A stretch of 64,000 nt of DNA from JANQMY01 sp965227095 (lineage in GTDB: Bacteria > Pseudomonadota > Alphaproteobacteria > JANQMY01): NCBI GenBank assembly GCA_965227095.1, contig CBDDFL010000002.1, positions 620,001-684,000 on the forward strand, written 5' to 3'. Made by a program: the position numbers and the translations under genes. Shown in pieces: positions 18,201 to 25,496 of this stretch (its first letter is position 1; every line of letters begins with the position of its first letter). The notes under the pieces were generated by a model that saw only the letters and a list, made by a program, of their open reading frames with translations, did no database searches and was not told where the DNA came from.

Positions 18201-18510
18201 TGCCACATCCTCATGGTATAATGACCGAGGGTCGCCCGTTATCACTGTTTGGTCGACAGCGAATGGCGAAATAGTCTCGAGGTTTAGAGTTCCGAGCGGA
18301 AACCCACTTGGTCAGCTGGATTTTTCACCGAAAAGCTCAAATGTAATTTCCGCGCTCGGTGGTGGCGGTGGCGCGGTGGTTTGGGATGTTGGCATCTATG
18401 GCCCCGATCTTGTTGACGCCGCCTATGATCTCTTAACGCCCGAACTCCGAGCCGAAGTTGAACGCGAACGCATCCGCTATTGGGAAGTGGACCCGGCGGT
18501 GTTGCAGTAA
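15205..18510 (+). CDS. Membrane-anchored caspase-like (C14) protease with WD40 repeats
   Basis: 1101 residues if started at ATG 15205; a GTG at 15310 with GGGGG upstream would remove 35 residues and put the membrane segment at the N-terminus, and may be the true start. Order: hydrophobic anchor about 42-58, low-complexity linker, caspase domain about 140-400 with His218 in Tyr-Ala-Gly-His-Gly and Cys274 in Tyr-Asp-Ala-Cys-Arg-Asn, then WD40-type repeats from about 450 to 1070 (Ser-Gly-Ser-Trp-Asp ... Leu-Lys-Ile-Trp and similar). Topology rules (Arg before the anchor) suggest the catalytic part is periplasmic. The WD40 part is visibly AT-richer than its surroundings. It converges with a lipoprotein hydrolase 34 bases away. 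The substrate and trigger are unknown. Confidence 0.88.
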   Translation: MTSTAQGQRSKRSHLENRPFFGETFAKSKGAGGHDVIDLFTRVGASVLLLVGGGLYLFAGGPTPTPHADGAPVDAIILSGGELPAANTLDVPGLSEVPKAAAFTPSAVPPVSGSCDVLNPDPGFVDEMLVRFSEDGSKSFERRVALVIGNGAYEGAIGTLDNPANDATSMANVMSALGFTVYRGIDLDADGIEKCLGRFTAELQSKPTDVALFFYAGHGIQLVSETDNEKRNYMMATDARIAASGEGVGYKQIDAVLNQMRDHSEQSVFFYDACRNYPLGDQRPDIIDGVAIKRGIALVSGPAAVTLKQQEADDRAGIYIAYATAPNRVADDAYEKNANHSPFTQALLNHIATPGMPLETVMNQVTLDVVNYTDSEQVPWKRSSLQNDVKINGKLQARDTQAKSSSLAASSDKSREAGAKSASIVHALKGLPRKQRNLTSRPLFEDAHISLYRTLQNGNQILSGHNGYVTGVAFGPGDNEVLSGSWDRTLKIWEKSSGRVLREITLSNDVSSFDFSTDRSYVLTGSNKGTPKLWNIKTGALVRQFPVLRCAQDRFCMVNAKLSNDGRRILAYGQFNVVIVFDAFSGSVIARINDGAGSFRAATFSPDGRLIATGKETSGVKVWNAQNGNFVRSFSESKSITTDIKFSPDGKLLAASSNDSALRVWDLKDGNLVSTHHVLRAINNFTFSPNGRYIAGAFRNEIRITHTGSGTLQALIDDIRGQIYDIAFNSDGSSILMGMRNFNVRVLEWRPRSDFVFLKSESPASFAAGFNSTGTHAAISEVSYRFLDGKIIYDTNLISVWDVTNGRLVGSEKVAGEDQIVLAFSPDRDFFATGSRKGKFTLWRIDDEGKLEITKSEKIADSAIVDITFDPEGNIVAAGKADGSVASWEARTGALRGVTSLSDNPIVAVGFGADGTLIALDTAGNVFKNGVSVSRLEFESDDHRMRSADISNSGLWAVGDGAVGQSYLWDIGSGEQLLSLDENQSVITGVSFGPHDHRVATSSWYNDRGSPVITVWSTANGEIVSRFRVPSGNPLGQLDFSPKSSNVISALGGGGGAVVWDVGIYGPDLVDAAYDLLTPELRAEVERERIRYWEVDPAVLQ

Positions 18511-18544
18511 ACCACCGTCCGTCTAAAGATCGTTAAGGGCGGCC

Positions 18545-20482
18545 CTACTCAAACGGCAGTGGCTTTGGCCCGCGCCAGAAGTCGCGCCGCCAATAGGCGA
18601 AGTTTTCAAATTCCCCATGCATGATGGGATAGCAGCGGCCTTTGTCGTCGAAGCCGTGATCAAGCGCCTCATGATCGTCCGTGAAATACAAACACTCATT
18701 CGACGGGTCGAGGTCTTGCGGGCGGTTGTTGGCGGAATAGACCCGGAAGACAGTGCGCTTCTGCGCCACGTCCGGGAACAGGTGCTTGGCCTCGCGCACA
18801 TTGCGCCATTTGCCCACCGTTTTGTGTCCCACGGTGCGTGAATCGCCCAGGAATTCATCAATCCATTCCAACAGACTGCCTTCCGGCACCAGCCCATTGA
18901 CATATTGTTCCAATGTTTCGGCCTTTGGGTGCAGCATCAAATTGTAGAAAACCGGCAGGCTGCGTGTTGTGTCGTCAGTAGACTGATTGACAAGCAGCGG
19001 GGAAATACTTTTTGCCGTATCTCGAACGGACGCCGCCCCGCCCATATAGACGATGTTGCCGATGGGCAGGTCGCGAAAGCGCGGCAACAGATTGTTCAAC
19101 ACGATGGCCCCGGTGCTGTGGGCCACAATATTGATTTCGATTTCTTTCTTGTCGGACGACGCAGGGTCGAACAGCGGACCACACATATCGCGCGGTGCCT
19201 GCTGGTCGGTGGGTAAGGTTCCGTTGCGCCAGGCGAAACAATCCTGGAGGCCCGCGAAGAACTTCGCGAAGCCGCCCGTGCCTTCCGGGTATTTATCCAT
19301 TTCCGACCGGATCGGCTCGTACAGCCAATTGTCGTCTTGGCCGTCCCACAAGCCTGACATTTCTTGGGCGCGTTGTTGATCGCGATTAAACTCGGCGGGC
19401 CGGCGCGCGGCATTCACGGCGCGCCGCTGCATGTTGCCCCAGGCCGTGCGTCCAAAGCCGTCCAACAGCGGCGTGATGAACCCCGACGGTATGGTCAACA
19501 GCGGATAGCGGATTATGAACCCCGCACGGACCGCCCGCGCATTGGGGTTGGCGCCCGCTTTGCCCCAGTCGCCATCCTGCGGGTAGAGCACATTGTTCGC
19601 CTCGCCGAAGGATGTGGGTGTGCCGGTCAAAACGTGCGGGTCATTTGGGTACAGGTCGAATACATTTTTTTGGCCGGTATCGACCGCCGCATAGGTGCTG
19701 GTTTTGTTGGGGCCCAGCACAGGATTGACCCGAAGATCCCAAAACCGGTCGCTCGACCGCAGATAAACCAGCGGTGCGCGGAACAGGCCGGACCCGGCAT
19801 CGCTCACCACTTTGATTGGTGCACGAACGAAATCGGGCGTGGGGCTTTTGACCCCGTCCTGGATCCAGAGGATTTGTTCCAGATAGGTCAACACATCCTG
19901 CGTTTCGAACACCATGAAGACGGGATAATGCCGATCCTGTGCCGACGGATCGCACAGAATGTGCGGTGCGCGCGATTCCGCGGTCTCTACCCCCACTTGG
20001 TGGGACACGCGTCCGCCATAAACGAAGATCAGAAGCTTGTGTTTGTCCGGGGTGGATGGGACGCCGGCCTGGGTGCACGGATGAGCTCCGCTTGCGGGCG
20101 CGAAACCACGCGGGTCTTGCGCATAGGCAGCCCAATGGGACGTGATTTTCTGGAAATGATCCTCGAATTTCAGGCTGCAATCGGCGTAATAGGCGGCGCG
20201 TAAATCCCCGTCCCGGTTCACGGCGATGATATGGGGTTCCACATTGTAGGCGTCTTTGGCGGCGGTGCGTTTGCGTTTGCTGTCGCGGCGCCATTGGGCT
20301 TGCGGAGGCGCCATGTAGCAATTGGTGCCGTTGTCAAACGATGTACCGGCGTCTACGGGACCGCGCTCGAAGGGGTAAAGCCGGTCATTGTGGCTGCACG
20401 CCGCGGCCATAACCGCCGCGCTGAGTGCAGCGAAAAAATTGCGCCATCGGCGCGCGTGTTGTGACCCCCGCATAAACCCCAT
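18545..20482 (-). CDS. Lipoprotein with alpha/beta hydrolase motif
   Basis: 645 residues. The N-terminus has Arg-rich residues, a hydrophobic stretch and Met-Ala-Ala-Ala-Cys29, a lipobox. A His-Ser456-Thr-Gly-Ala nucleophile motif preceded by the strand Ile-Glu-Ile-Asn-Ile-Val-Ala suggests a lipase/esterase fold in the C-terminal third, with Asp-Asp-His residues further on that could complete the triad. The first 400 residues match nothing I recognise. It lies tail-to-tail with the caspase-WD40 gene and is followed upstream by a palindromic element, so the two may form one unit. The catalytic assignment is by motif only. Confidence 0.7.
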   Translation of the reverse strand: MGFMRGSQHARRWRNFFAALSAAVMAAACSHNDRLYPFERGPVDAGTSFDNGTNCYMAPPQAQWRRDSKRKRTAAKDAYNVEPHIIAVNRDGDLRAAYYADCSLKFEDHFQKITSHWAAYAQDPRGFAPASGAHPCTQAGVPSTPDKHKLLIFVYGGRVSHQVGVETAESRAPHILCDPSAQDRHYPVFMVFETQDVLTYLEQILWIQDGVKSPTPDFVRAPIKVVSDAGSGLFRAPLVYLRSSDRFWDLRVNPVLGPNKTSTYAAVDTGQKNVFDLYPNDPHVLTGTPTSFGEANNVLYPQDGDWGKAGANPNARAVRAGFIIRYPLLTIPSGFITPLLDGFGRTAWGNMQRRAVNAARRPAEFNRDQQRAQEMSGLWDGQDDNWLYEPIRSEMDKYPEGTGGFAKFFAGLQDCFAWRNGTLPTDQQAPRDMCGPLFDPASSDKKEIEINIVAHSTGAIVLNNLLPRFRDLPIGNIVYMGGAASVRDTAKSISPLLVNQSTDDTTRSLPVFYNLMLHPKAETLEQYVNGLVPEGSLLEWIDEFLGDSRTVGHKTVGKWRNVREAKHLFPDVAQKRTVFRVYSANNRPQDLDPSNECLYFTDDHEALDHGFDDKGRCYPIMHGEFENFAYWRRDFWRGPKPLPFE

Positions 20483-20542
20483 CGTACTCTCTGTGAACGT
20501 GCTTGCTGCAATACCTATCGCAGATGGAGGATTATTCCCCGT

Positions 20543-20621
20543 GCGCTCATCCCGGTCGCCCTGTGCGAACCGGCATCTTGAGAGAATACCTAAAGATCCC
20601 TGCTTTCGCAGGAATGAGCGG
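20543..20621 (-). repeat. Palindromic interspersed element, copy 2 (inverted)
   Basis: 79 bp bounded by GCGCTCAT (20543-20550) and ATGAGCGG (20614-20621). Read on the minus strand it matches the 84-bp copy at 14834-14917, including the GCGACCGGGATGAGCG half and a CTGC/GCAG-type inner stem. Opposite orientation to copy 1. Confidence 0.75.
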
Positions 20622-20678
20622 AAGACCGGATGGCCCTGAAAAACGCCATATGCGATAGCCCTGCCGTTGCGACAAAGG

Positions 20679-21128
20679 CTATTTTATGTTGGCGTGCCGG
20701 ACAAGGGCATCCGCGATCTGTTGTTGAAGCGCACCATGTGCGGTTTCGTCGAATTTTGGGGCCGCCTCCCAGTCATAAAACCAGACGGGCTTGGTACGCA
20801 GTTCCTCGGGCTCGGTGGCAAAACGCGGGAATACATGGCCGTGCAGGGCCGGTTCTAAATTGCCAAGGATTTCATAGTTAATGCGGGTGGCGCCGGTCAC
20901 ATCCAGCACCGCATCCCCCAATGCGGCATAATCCGACAAGAATTGCGTGCGCGCGTCGCCAACCAGATCGTTGAGGGTCGGGACCACCGGATCCGGCAAC
21001 AGTAGGCAATAGCCTTCCAAGAATTGGACATCGCCCATGACGGCCCAGCCGCTTTTAAGGCGCTTTATAACTGTGGGATTGGTGCCTGCATTGGCCGCGG
21101 CGACCCGCTGGTGGATAAGGGTTGACAT
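20679..21128 (-). CDS. HIT-like family protein
   Basis: 149 residues. A core with Asn-Tyr-Glu-Ile-Leu-Gly-Asn followed by Leu-His96-Gly-His98-Val-Phe-Pro-Arg resembles the HIT motif of nucleotide hydrolases and transferases (dinucleoside polyphosphate or AMP-lysine cleavage), but the third histidine position is Phe100, so it is a divergent or inactive member. The start at 21128 is preceded by AGAGAGG. The neighbours are a repeat element and a divergent membrane-fusion protein; no functional link is visible. Confidence 0.65.
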   Translation of the reverse strand: MSTLIHQRVAAANAGTNPTVIKRLKSGWAVMGDVQFLEGYCLLLPDPVVPTLNDLVGDARTQFLSDYAALGDAVLDVTGATRINYEILGNLEPALHGHVFPRFATEPEELRTKPVWFYDWEAAPKFDETAHGALQQQIADALVRHANIK

Positions 21129-21271
21129 GGGGAAACCTCTCTTCCGAAACAAATGTGTACAGACGATCCGCGCGATTGCCGCTCTTTACTATGCTGTGCA
21201 AAAAGCGTGGATCGCGCTGTGTTTTTTGACGAGAGGTGATACACTAAAATGAACCTGTGTGGGGGACATTC

Positions 21272-22489
21272 ATGGCGCATCACGCCACTATAATCACGCT
21301 TCTTGGCGCCATGGCCTTGGCGCTTGTCGCCTGTGGCGATGGCGAGCGGTACTTGACCGCCGAAGGCTATGTGGAAGGGGACTACATTCTGGCCGGGCCC
21401 AAGGTGCAAGGGCGCCTTGAGGAGGTTTTGGTCACGGAAGGGGATGTGGTGGCCCAAGGGGACCCGCTGTTTCGCTTGGATGACACGGAACAAAAGGCGC
21501 TCTTTGCCGGGGCCGTGGCGGGCGTTGCTCAGGCGGAAGCGGAACTGGCTAATTTGCTCAGCGGCAAGCGCCCGCAGGAAATTGACGTGATCCAGGCGCA
21601 ATTGGATGAACGCGAGGCGGAACTGAGCCTCGCCAAATTGGAACTTGCGCGCCAGCAACGTCTGGTGCGCACGGGCGCGGGATCCAAGCGGGCTTTGGAT
21701 GAAGCCAAAAGTCAGAAGGATTTTTCCGAAGCCAGTGTGCGGGAATTACAGGCGCAGCTTGAAACGGCCAAAATGCCCGCCCGGGAAAAAGAAATTGTCG
21801 CTGCCGAAGCGCGCGTGGTCGCCGCCAAGGCCGAACGGGATCAAACCCAGTATCTTCTTGATCAGCGTACGGTGCTTGCGCCGAAAGCGGGGACCGTGGA
21901 AGACATCATGCATTATCCCGGCGAAGTGGTTTCACTGGGCACGCCGGTGGTGTCCTTGCTGCCGCCGGAAAACCGCAAGCTTCGTTTTTTTGTGCCGCAG
22001 CAATATTTGTCACGGTTGGAACTCACAAACGACGTGGCGATTTCCTGTGACGGTTGCGCCAGCGGTCTGTCCGGCACGGTGAGCTTCATTGCGTCCGATG
22101 CGGAATACACCCCGCCGGTGATTTTCAGTTCCGGCAGCCGCGACAAGCTGGTGTGGATGGTGGAGGTGACACCGTCCTTCGATGCGGGGCAGTTGAAGCC
22201 GGGCCAACCGGTTCAGGTGCGCGTGGATCTTGATCAGACATTTGCCCCCGCGGAAGCGCCGCAAGACCCTGCGGTTGACGCGGATCCCGTGGTCGATCCG
22301 GCGCCTGTTGAAGACGCGCCGGACCGGCAAGATCAATCAGTCGAGGGTGCGCCGGTACCGCAACAAGGCAACCCATCCGGCGAGGACCAGGAAGACCAGA
22401 ATGGGCCACAGCTCGGGAAGGATCTCGGCGACACCGTTCCCCTTCAGGATGATGCCACGGACCATGCGCAGGAAATGGGTGAGGGGTAA
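21272..22489 (+). CDS. HlyD-type membrane-fusion lipoprotein with long acidic tail
   Basis: 405 residues from ATG 21272 (GGGGGA before it; a GTG at 21257 is possible). The lipobox is Leu-Val-Ala-Cys. Then come a biotinyl-lipoyl-like half motif (Gly-Arg-Leu-Glu-Glu-Val), long paired helices at about 80-190, the returning half (Val-Leu-Ala-Pro-Lys-Ala-Gly-Thr-Val) and a beta-barrel segment ending at Leu-Lys-Pro-Gly-Gln-Pro-Val. Such adaptors link an inner-membrane ABC pump to the outside. The last about 80 residues are Pro/Asp/Gln-rich, and 153 bases of this tail lie antisense to the permease gene. The adjacent ABC genes are its probable partners although encoded on the other strand. Confidence 0.85.
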   Translation: MAHHATIITLLGAMALALVACGDGERYLTAEGYVEGDYILAGPKVQGRLEEVLVTEGDVVAQGDPLFRLDDTEQKALFAGAVAGVAQAEAELANLLSGKRPQEIDVIQAQLDEREAELSLAKLELARQQRLVRTGAGSKRALDEAKSQKDFSEASVRELQAQLETAKMPAREKEIVAAEARVVAAKAERDQTQYLLDQRTVLAPKAGTVEDIMHYPGEVVSLGTPVVSLLPPENRKLRFFVPQQYLSRLELTNDVAISCDGCASGLSGTVSFIASDAEYTPPVIFSSGSRDKLVWMVEVTPSFDAGQLKPGQPVQVRVDLDQTFAPAEAPQDPAVDADPVVDPAPVEDAPDRQDQSVEGAPVPQQGNPSGEDQEDQNGPQLGKDLGDTVPLQDDATDHAQEMGEG

Positions 22490-23476
22490 CACCTCGCCCA
22501 AATATTGCGCCCACATGGGCATGCCCCGATAGGGGAACATAAACCCGGACAGCAGAATGGTGGGCAGGAAGACGAAAAACGTCATCTGCATGGCTTGCAA
22601 TTGGGTGCGCGCGAAAGTGGACAGCGTAAAGCCCAGAAACACATTGGCGCTGATGAACACAAAGGCCACCAAGAACAGCAAGACCACTGACCCGACAATG
22701 GGCACATCGAACAGAATAACGGCGGCAATCAAAATCACGGTCACTTGGAAAAGCCCAAGACACACATAGGGCGCCACCTTGCCCAGCATCACTTCCAGGG
22801 GGCTTACCGGCATGGACAGCAGATTTTCCAGCGTGCCGTTTTCGGTTTCGCGCGTGAGCGTCAGGGCCGTCATCATGATCATGGTCATGGTGAGGATGAC
22901 GCCGATCAGTCCGGGTACGATGTTATAGGCGCTAACGGATTCGGGATTGTAGAGCCGGTGCACCACGATATCCACTGCGGGTGGGGCGGCGGTGAGAGAT
23001 GCCAGCGGTCCCTTGAAGTCATGCCGGAAGGCGTGGCGCGAAATACCGTCCAGGGCGGCCACGGCATTGCTGGTGGCGGCAGGGTCCGTGGCGTCCGCCT
23101 GCACCAGCAGTTGTGGGCGCTGGCCGCGCACTAGGTCCCGGCTGAAATTGGCGGGGATGGTCACCACAAAGGTGACGGCGCCGGTTTCCAATTTGCGTTG
23201 CGCCTCGGCGTGGCTGCCCAGCACCTCGGTCACCCGGTAATAGCGCGAGTTTTCGAGCGCCGCGAGGAAAGAGCGGGTGTACTGACTGTTTTCTTCCATC
23301 AGAACCGCCGTGGGCAGATTGCGCGGATCATTATTGATGGCATAGCCAAACAGAATGAGCTGCAACAGCGGCACACCCAGCATCATGGCGAAGGTCAGAC
23401 GGTCGCGGCGCATCTGGATGAATTCCTTGACCAAGACGGCCCGCACCCGGCGCCAATTGATGCCCAGGCCCGTCAC
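22337..23476 (-). CDS. ABC-2 type transporter permease
   Basis: 379 residues. A first membrane segment at about 25-45 is followed by a large external loop to about 180, then five hydrophobic segments and the end Ala-Leu-Leu-Arg-Tyr-Arg-Arg-Thr-Leu-Asp, the usual layout of YbhS/YbhR-like exporters. It overlaps the ATPase gene by four bases (ATGA), showing translational coupling. It is the last gene of a four-gene leftward operon. Its 3' end is antisense to the tail of the membrane-fusion gene. The cargo is unknown; the KAS III and diiron genes upstream suggest a fatty-acyl product. Confidence 0.9.
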   Translation of the reverse strand: MTGLGINWRRVRAVLVKEFIQMRRDRLTFAMMLGVPLLQLILFGYAINNDPRNLPTAVLMEENSQYTRSFLAALENSRYYRVTEVLGSHAEAQRKLETGAVTFVVTIPANFSRDLVRGQRPQLLVQADATDPAATSNAVAALDGISRHAFRHDFKGPLASLTAAPPAVDIVVHRLYNPESVSAYNIVPGLIGVILTMTMIMMTALTLTRETENGTLENLLSMPVSPLEVMLGKVAPYVCLGLFQVTVILIAAVILFDVPIVGSVVLLFLVAFVFISANVFLGFTLSTFARTQLQAMQMTFFVFLPTILLSGFMFPYRGMPMWAQYLGEVLPLTHFLRMVRGIILKGNGVAEILPELWPILVFLVLAGWVALLRYRRTLD

Positions 23477-24411
23477 GGTGCGTTCCCGCTTCCGCTGCGC
23501 GCGCCAAAATCGATCAGCACATCTTCCAAACTGGTGTCCGCCCGCTGCCAGTCATGAGCGGGGTTTGCGCTCATTTCCTGTGCCAGGGCATCAAGCTTTG
23601 CACCGTCAGCGCTCAGCACATGAAGGGACTGGCCAAAGCGGGCGACCTGGCGCACTTCGGGGCGGTCCTCCAGGGTGCGCGCCAGGGCATCTAGCGCCTT
23701 CCCGCGAACGATCCAGGTGGACAGGGCCGCCTCCGCCACAATCTCGTCCGCCGTGCCGCGGGTGACGACCTTGCCGTCGGACACATAGATCACGCGGTGG
23801 CAGCGTTCGGCTTCATCGATATAGTGGGTGCTCACCAACACGGTCAGGCCGTCGGCGGCCAGCTCATGAATGCGGTCCCAGAATTCTCGGCGCGCATTAG
23901 GGTCCACACCGGCGGTCGGTTCATCCAACAACAATAGCTGCGGCGTGTGAATAACGCTGGCGGCCAGCGCCAAGCGCTGTTTCCATCCGCCCGACAAGGT
24001 GCCGACAATTTGCTTGCGCCGGGGCGTCAGGCTGAATTGCTGCATCATTTCGTTGACGCGGCGGGCGCGGTCTTTCAAATCGTAGAGCTCGCCCACGAAG
24101 TCCAAATTCTCCATCACCGTCAAGTCTTCGTAGAAGCTGAACTTCTGCGTCATATAGCCGATTTGCTGACGGATCTTGCGGCTGTCTTTCAGAATGTCAT
24201 AGCCGAGGCATTGTCCGGTGCCGGAATCCGGTGTCAGCAGACCGCACATCAACCGGATGGAGGTGGTTTTGCCACTGCCATTGGGCCCGAGGAAGCCAAC
24301 AATCTCGCCTTTGTTCACCTGAATGGAAATGCCTTTCACAACCGGCTTGCCGTCGAACGATTTGACGAGATCGTTGACGTCAATGACAGGGTGTGTGGTA
24401 TCGGCGGACAT
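23473..24411 (-). CDS. ABC transporter ATP-binding protein
   Basis: 312 residues. Walker A Gly-Pro-Asn-Gly-Ser-Gly-Lys-Thr is at 42-49, Walker B Leu-Leu-Leu-Leu-Asp-Glu-Pro at 159-165, and the switch His in Val-Ser-Thr-His about 30 residues later. The signature reads Leu-Ser-Gly-Gly-Trp (139-143), with Trp where Gln is most common, a variant seen in multidrug/lipid exporters of the YbhF type. A C-terminal extension of about 90 residues follows. It powers the adjacent permease. It begins 17 bases after the KAS III stop codon. Confidence 0.92.
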   Translation of the reverse strand: MSADTTHPVIDVNDLVKSFDGKPVVKGISIQVNKGEIVGFLGPNGSGKTTSIRLMCGLLTPDSGTGQCLGYDILKDSRKIRQQIGYMTQKFSFYEDLTVMENLDFVGELYDLKDRARRVNEMMQQFSLTPRRKQIVGTLSGGWKQRLALAASVIHTPQLLLLDEPTAGVDPNARREFWDRIHELAADGLTVLVSTHYIDEAERCHRVIYVSDGKVVTRGTADEIVAEAALSTWIVRGKALDALARTLEDRPEVRQVARFGQSLHVLSADGAKLDALAQEMSANPAHDWQRADTSLEDVLIDFGARSGSGNAP

Positions 24412-24428
24412 GGGATCAGAGGCTCAGG

Positions 24429-25496
24429 TCAATGCTGGTAAATGAAGCCACCAAACATATATTTGGTCGCCTCGGCGCCTAGGATTAGAACGCGGTCCCC
24501 AGGCTTGATACGGTCCGACATGCGCAGGCGGTGAAAAGATACCCAAATAGCGGCGGAGCCAAGATTACCGGTCGTGGTGGCATCCACAACCACTTTTTCT
24601 CGGGGAATGCCCAGGGCGTCTTCCATCACCTCGTCAATGCGCCCATTGGCCTGGTGCGGAATGATCCAGTCCATCTGATTGATGTCGATGTCGAGGTCCT
24701 TCAGCGTTTGCAGCCCCCGGGCAAACAGATCCGGTCCATCATTCCGTACACTGTTGAAATCATGATCGAAATGCAAGGTGCGGCGTTCCAGGGCGGGTGC
24801 GCCGGACGCTCCCTCCGCCATGGTAAAGCCGGGGGTGGCGCCGGTTTTAAGCTGACCGAAAAAGACAAGCTCAATGCGCTGCGAAGACGCATCGACCCCC
24901 CGCTTCAAGACGACCGCTGCCGAGCCGTCGCCCATTTGCACCGCATTGACGAATTGGCCGCGATCCGCGTCCAGATTGCCAAGGTCGCAGAAGACCGACC
25001 CGGTCTCGCTGCCCACCAAGGCGATCGGCGCATCCCCGTTAACCGCCAAGAGACCATTGGCCATGACCAATGCATTGGCAAAACCGGTGCATGCTTGGCG
25101 GAATTCTCCATAAGGGCCCGCATAGTTCAGGCGGTCGGCCACCCAAGACACATTCGGCGGAATAAACGTGTGGGGGGAGGCCGTGTGGCCGATCAGATAT
25201 TGAAGGGCCTCTGCCGACAGACCAGCGTCGGCAAGGGCTTGTTGCACCGCTTGGGCGGCAAGATCCGGATTGTTTTCGCCGTCCCGGGGCGTTTCGCGGG
25301 CGTCTTTTAAATCGCGCACCAACCGCCGGTGCTGAATGCCCATGGTCTTTGCGATGCGTTTGGCGAGCGGCGCGCTCTTGAACCCAAGATTGTCGCGAAA
25401 GCGCGCGACCAGACCGTCCGTGTCGAGCGCCAAGCTTGGAAACTGCTCCCCGGTGCCCAGCACCTGAAGATCCGTATGCACCACATAGGCAGACAT
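24429..25496 (-). CDS. 3-oxoacyl-ACP synthase III family (FabH-like) protein
   Basis: 355 residues. The KAS III triad is readable: Cys136 in Gln-Ala-Cys-Thr-Gly-Phe, His281 in Ile-Pro-His-Gln-Ala-Asn and Asn311 in Thr-Gly-Asn-Leu-Gly-Ser-Ala. It should condense an acyl thioester with malonyl-ACP or a second acyl unit. It is about 30 residues longer than housekeeping FabH and sits in an operon with a diiron protein and an ABC exporter, so a specialised product is more likely than membrane fatty acid synthesis. Its ATG shares a base with the stop of the upstream gene (TAATG), implying coupled translation. Confidence 0.88.
   Translation of the reverse strand: MSAYVVHTDLQVLGTGEQFPSLALDTDGLVARFRDNLGFKSAPLAKRIAKTMGIQHRRLVRDLKDARETPRDGENNPDLAAQAVQQALADAGLSAEALQYLIGHTASPHTFIPPNVSWVADRLNYAGPYGEFRQACTGFANALVMANGLLAVNGDAPIALVGSETGSVFCDLGNLDADRGQFVNAVQMGDGSAAVVLKRGVDASSQRIELVFFGQLKTGATPGFTMAEGASGAPALERRTLHFDHDFNSVRNDGPDLFARGLQTLKDLDIDINQMDWIIPHQANGRIDEVMEDALGIPREKVVVDATTTGNLGSAAIWVSFHRLRMSDRIKPGDRVLILGAEATKYMFGGFIYQH

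Noticed and set aside
18511..18544. Bidirectional terminator between the caspase and hydrolase genes
   Set aside because: The 34-base gap shows only a short GGGC/GCCC palindrome without a T-run.
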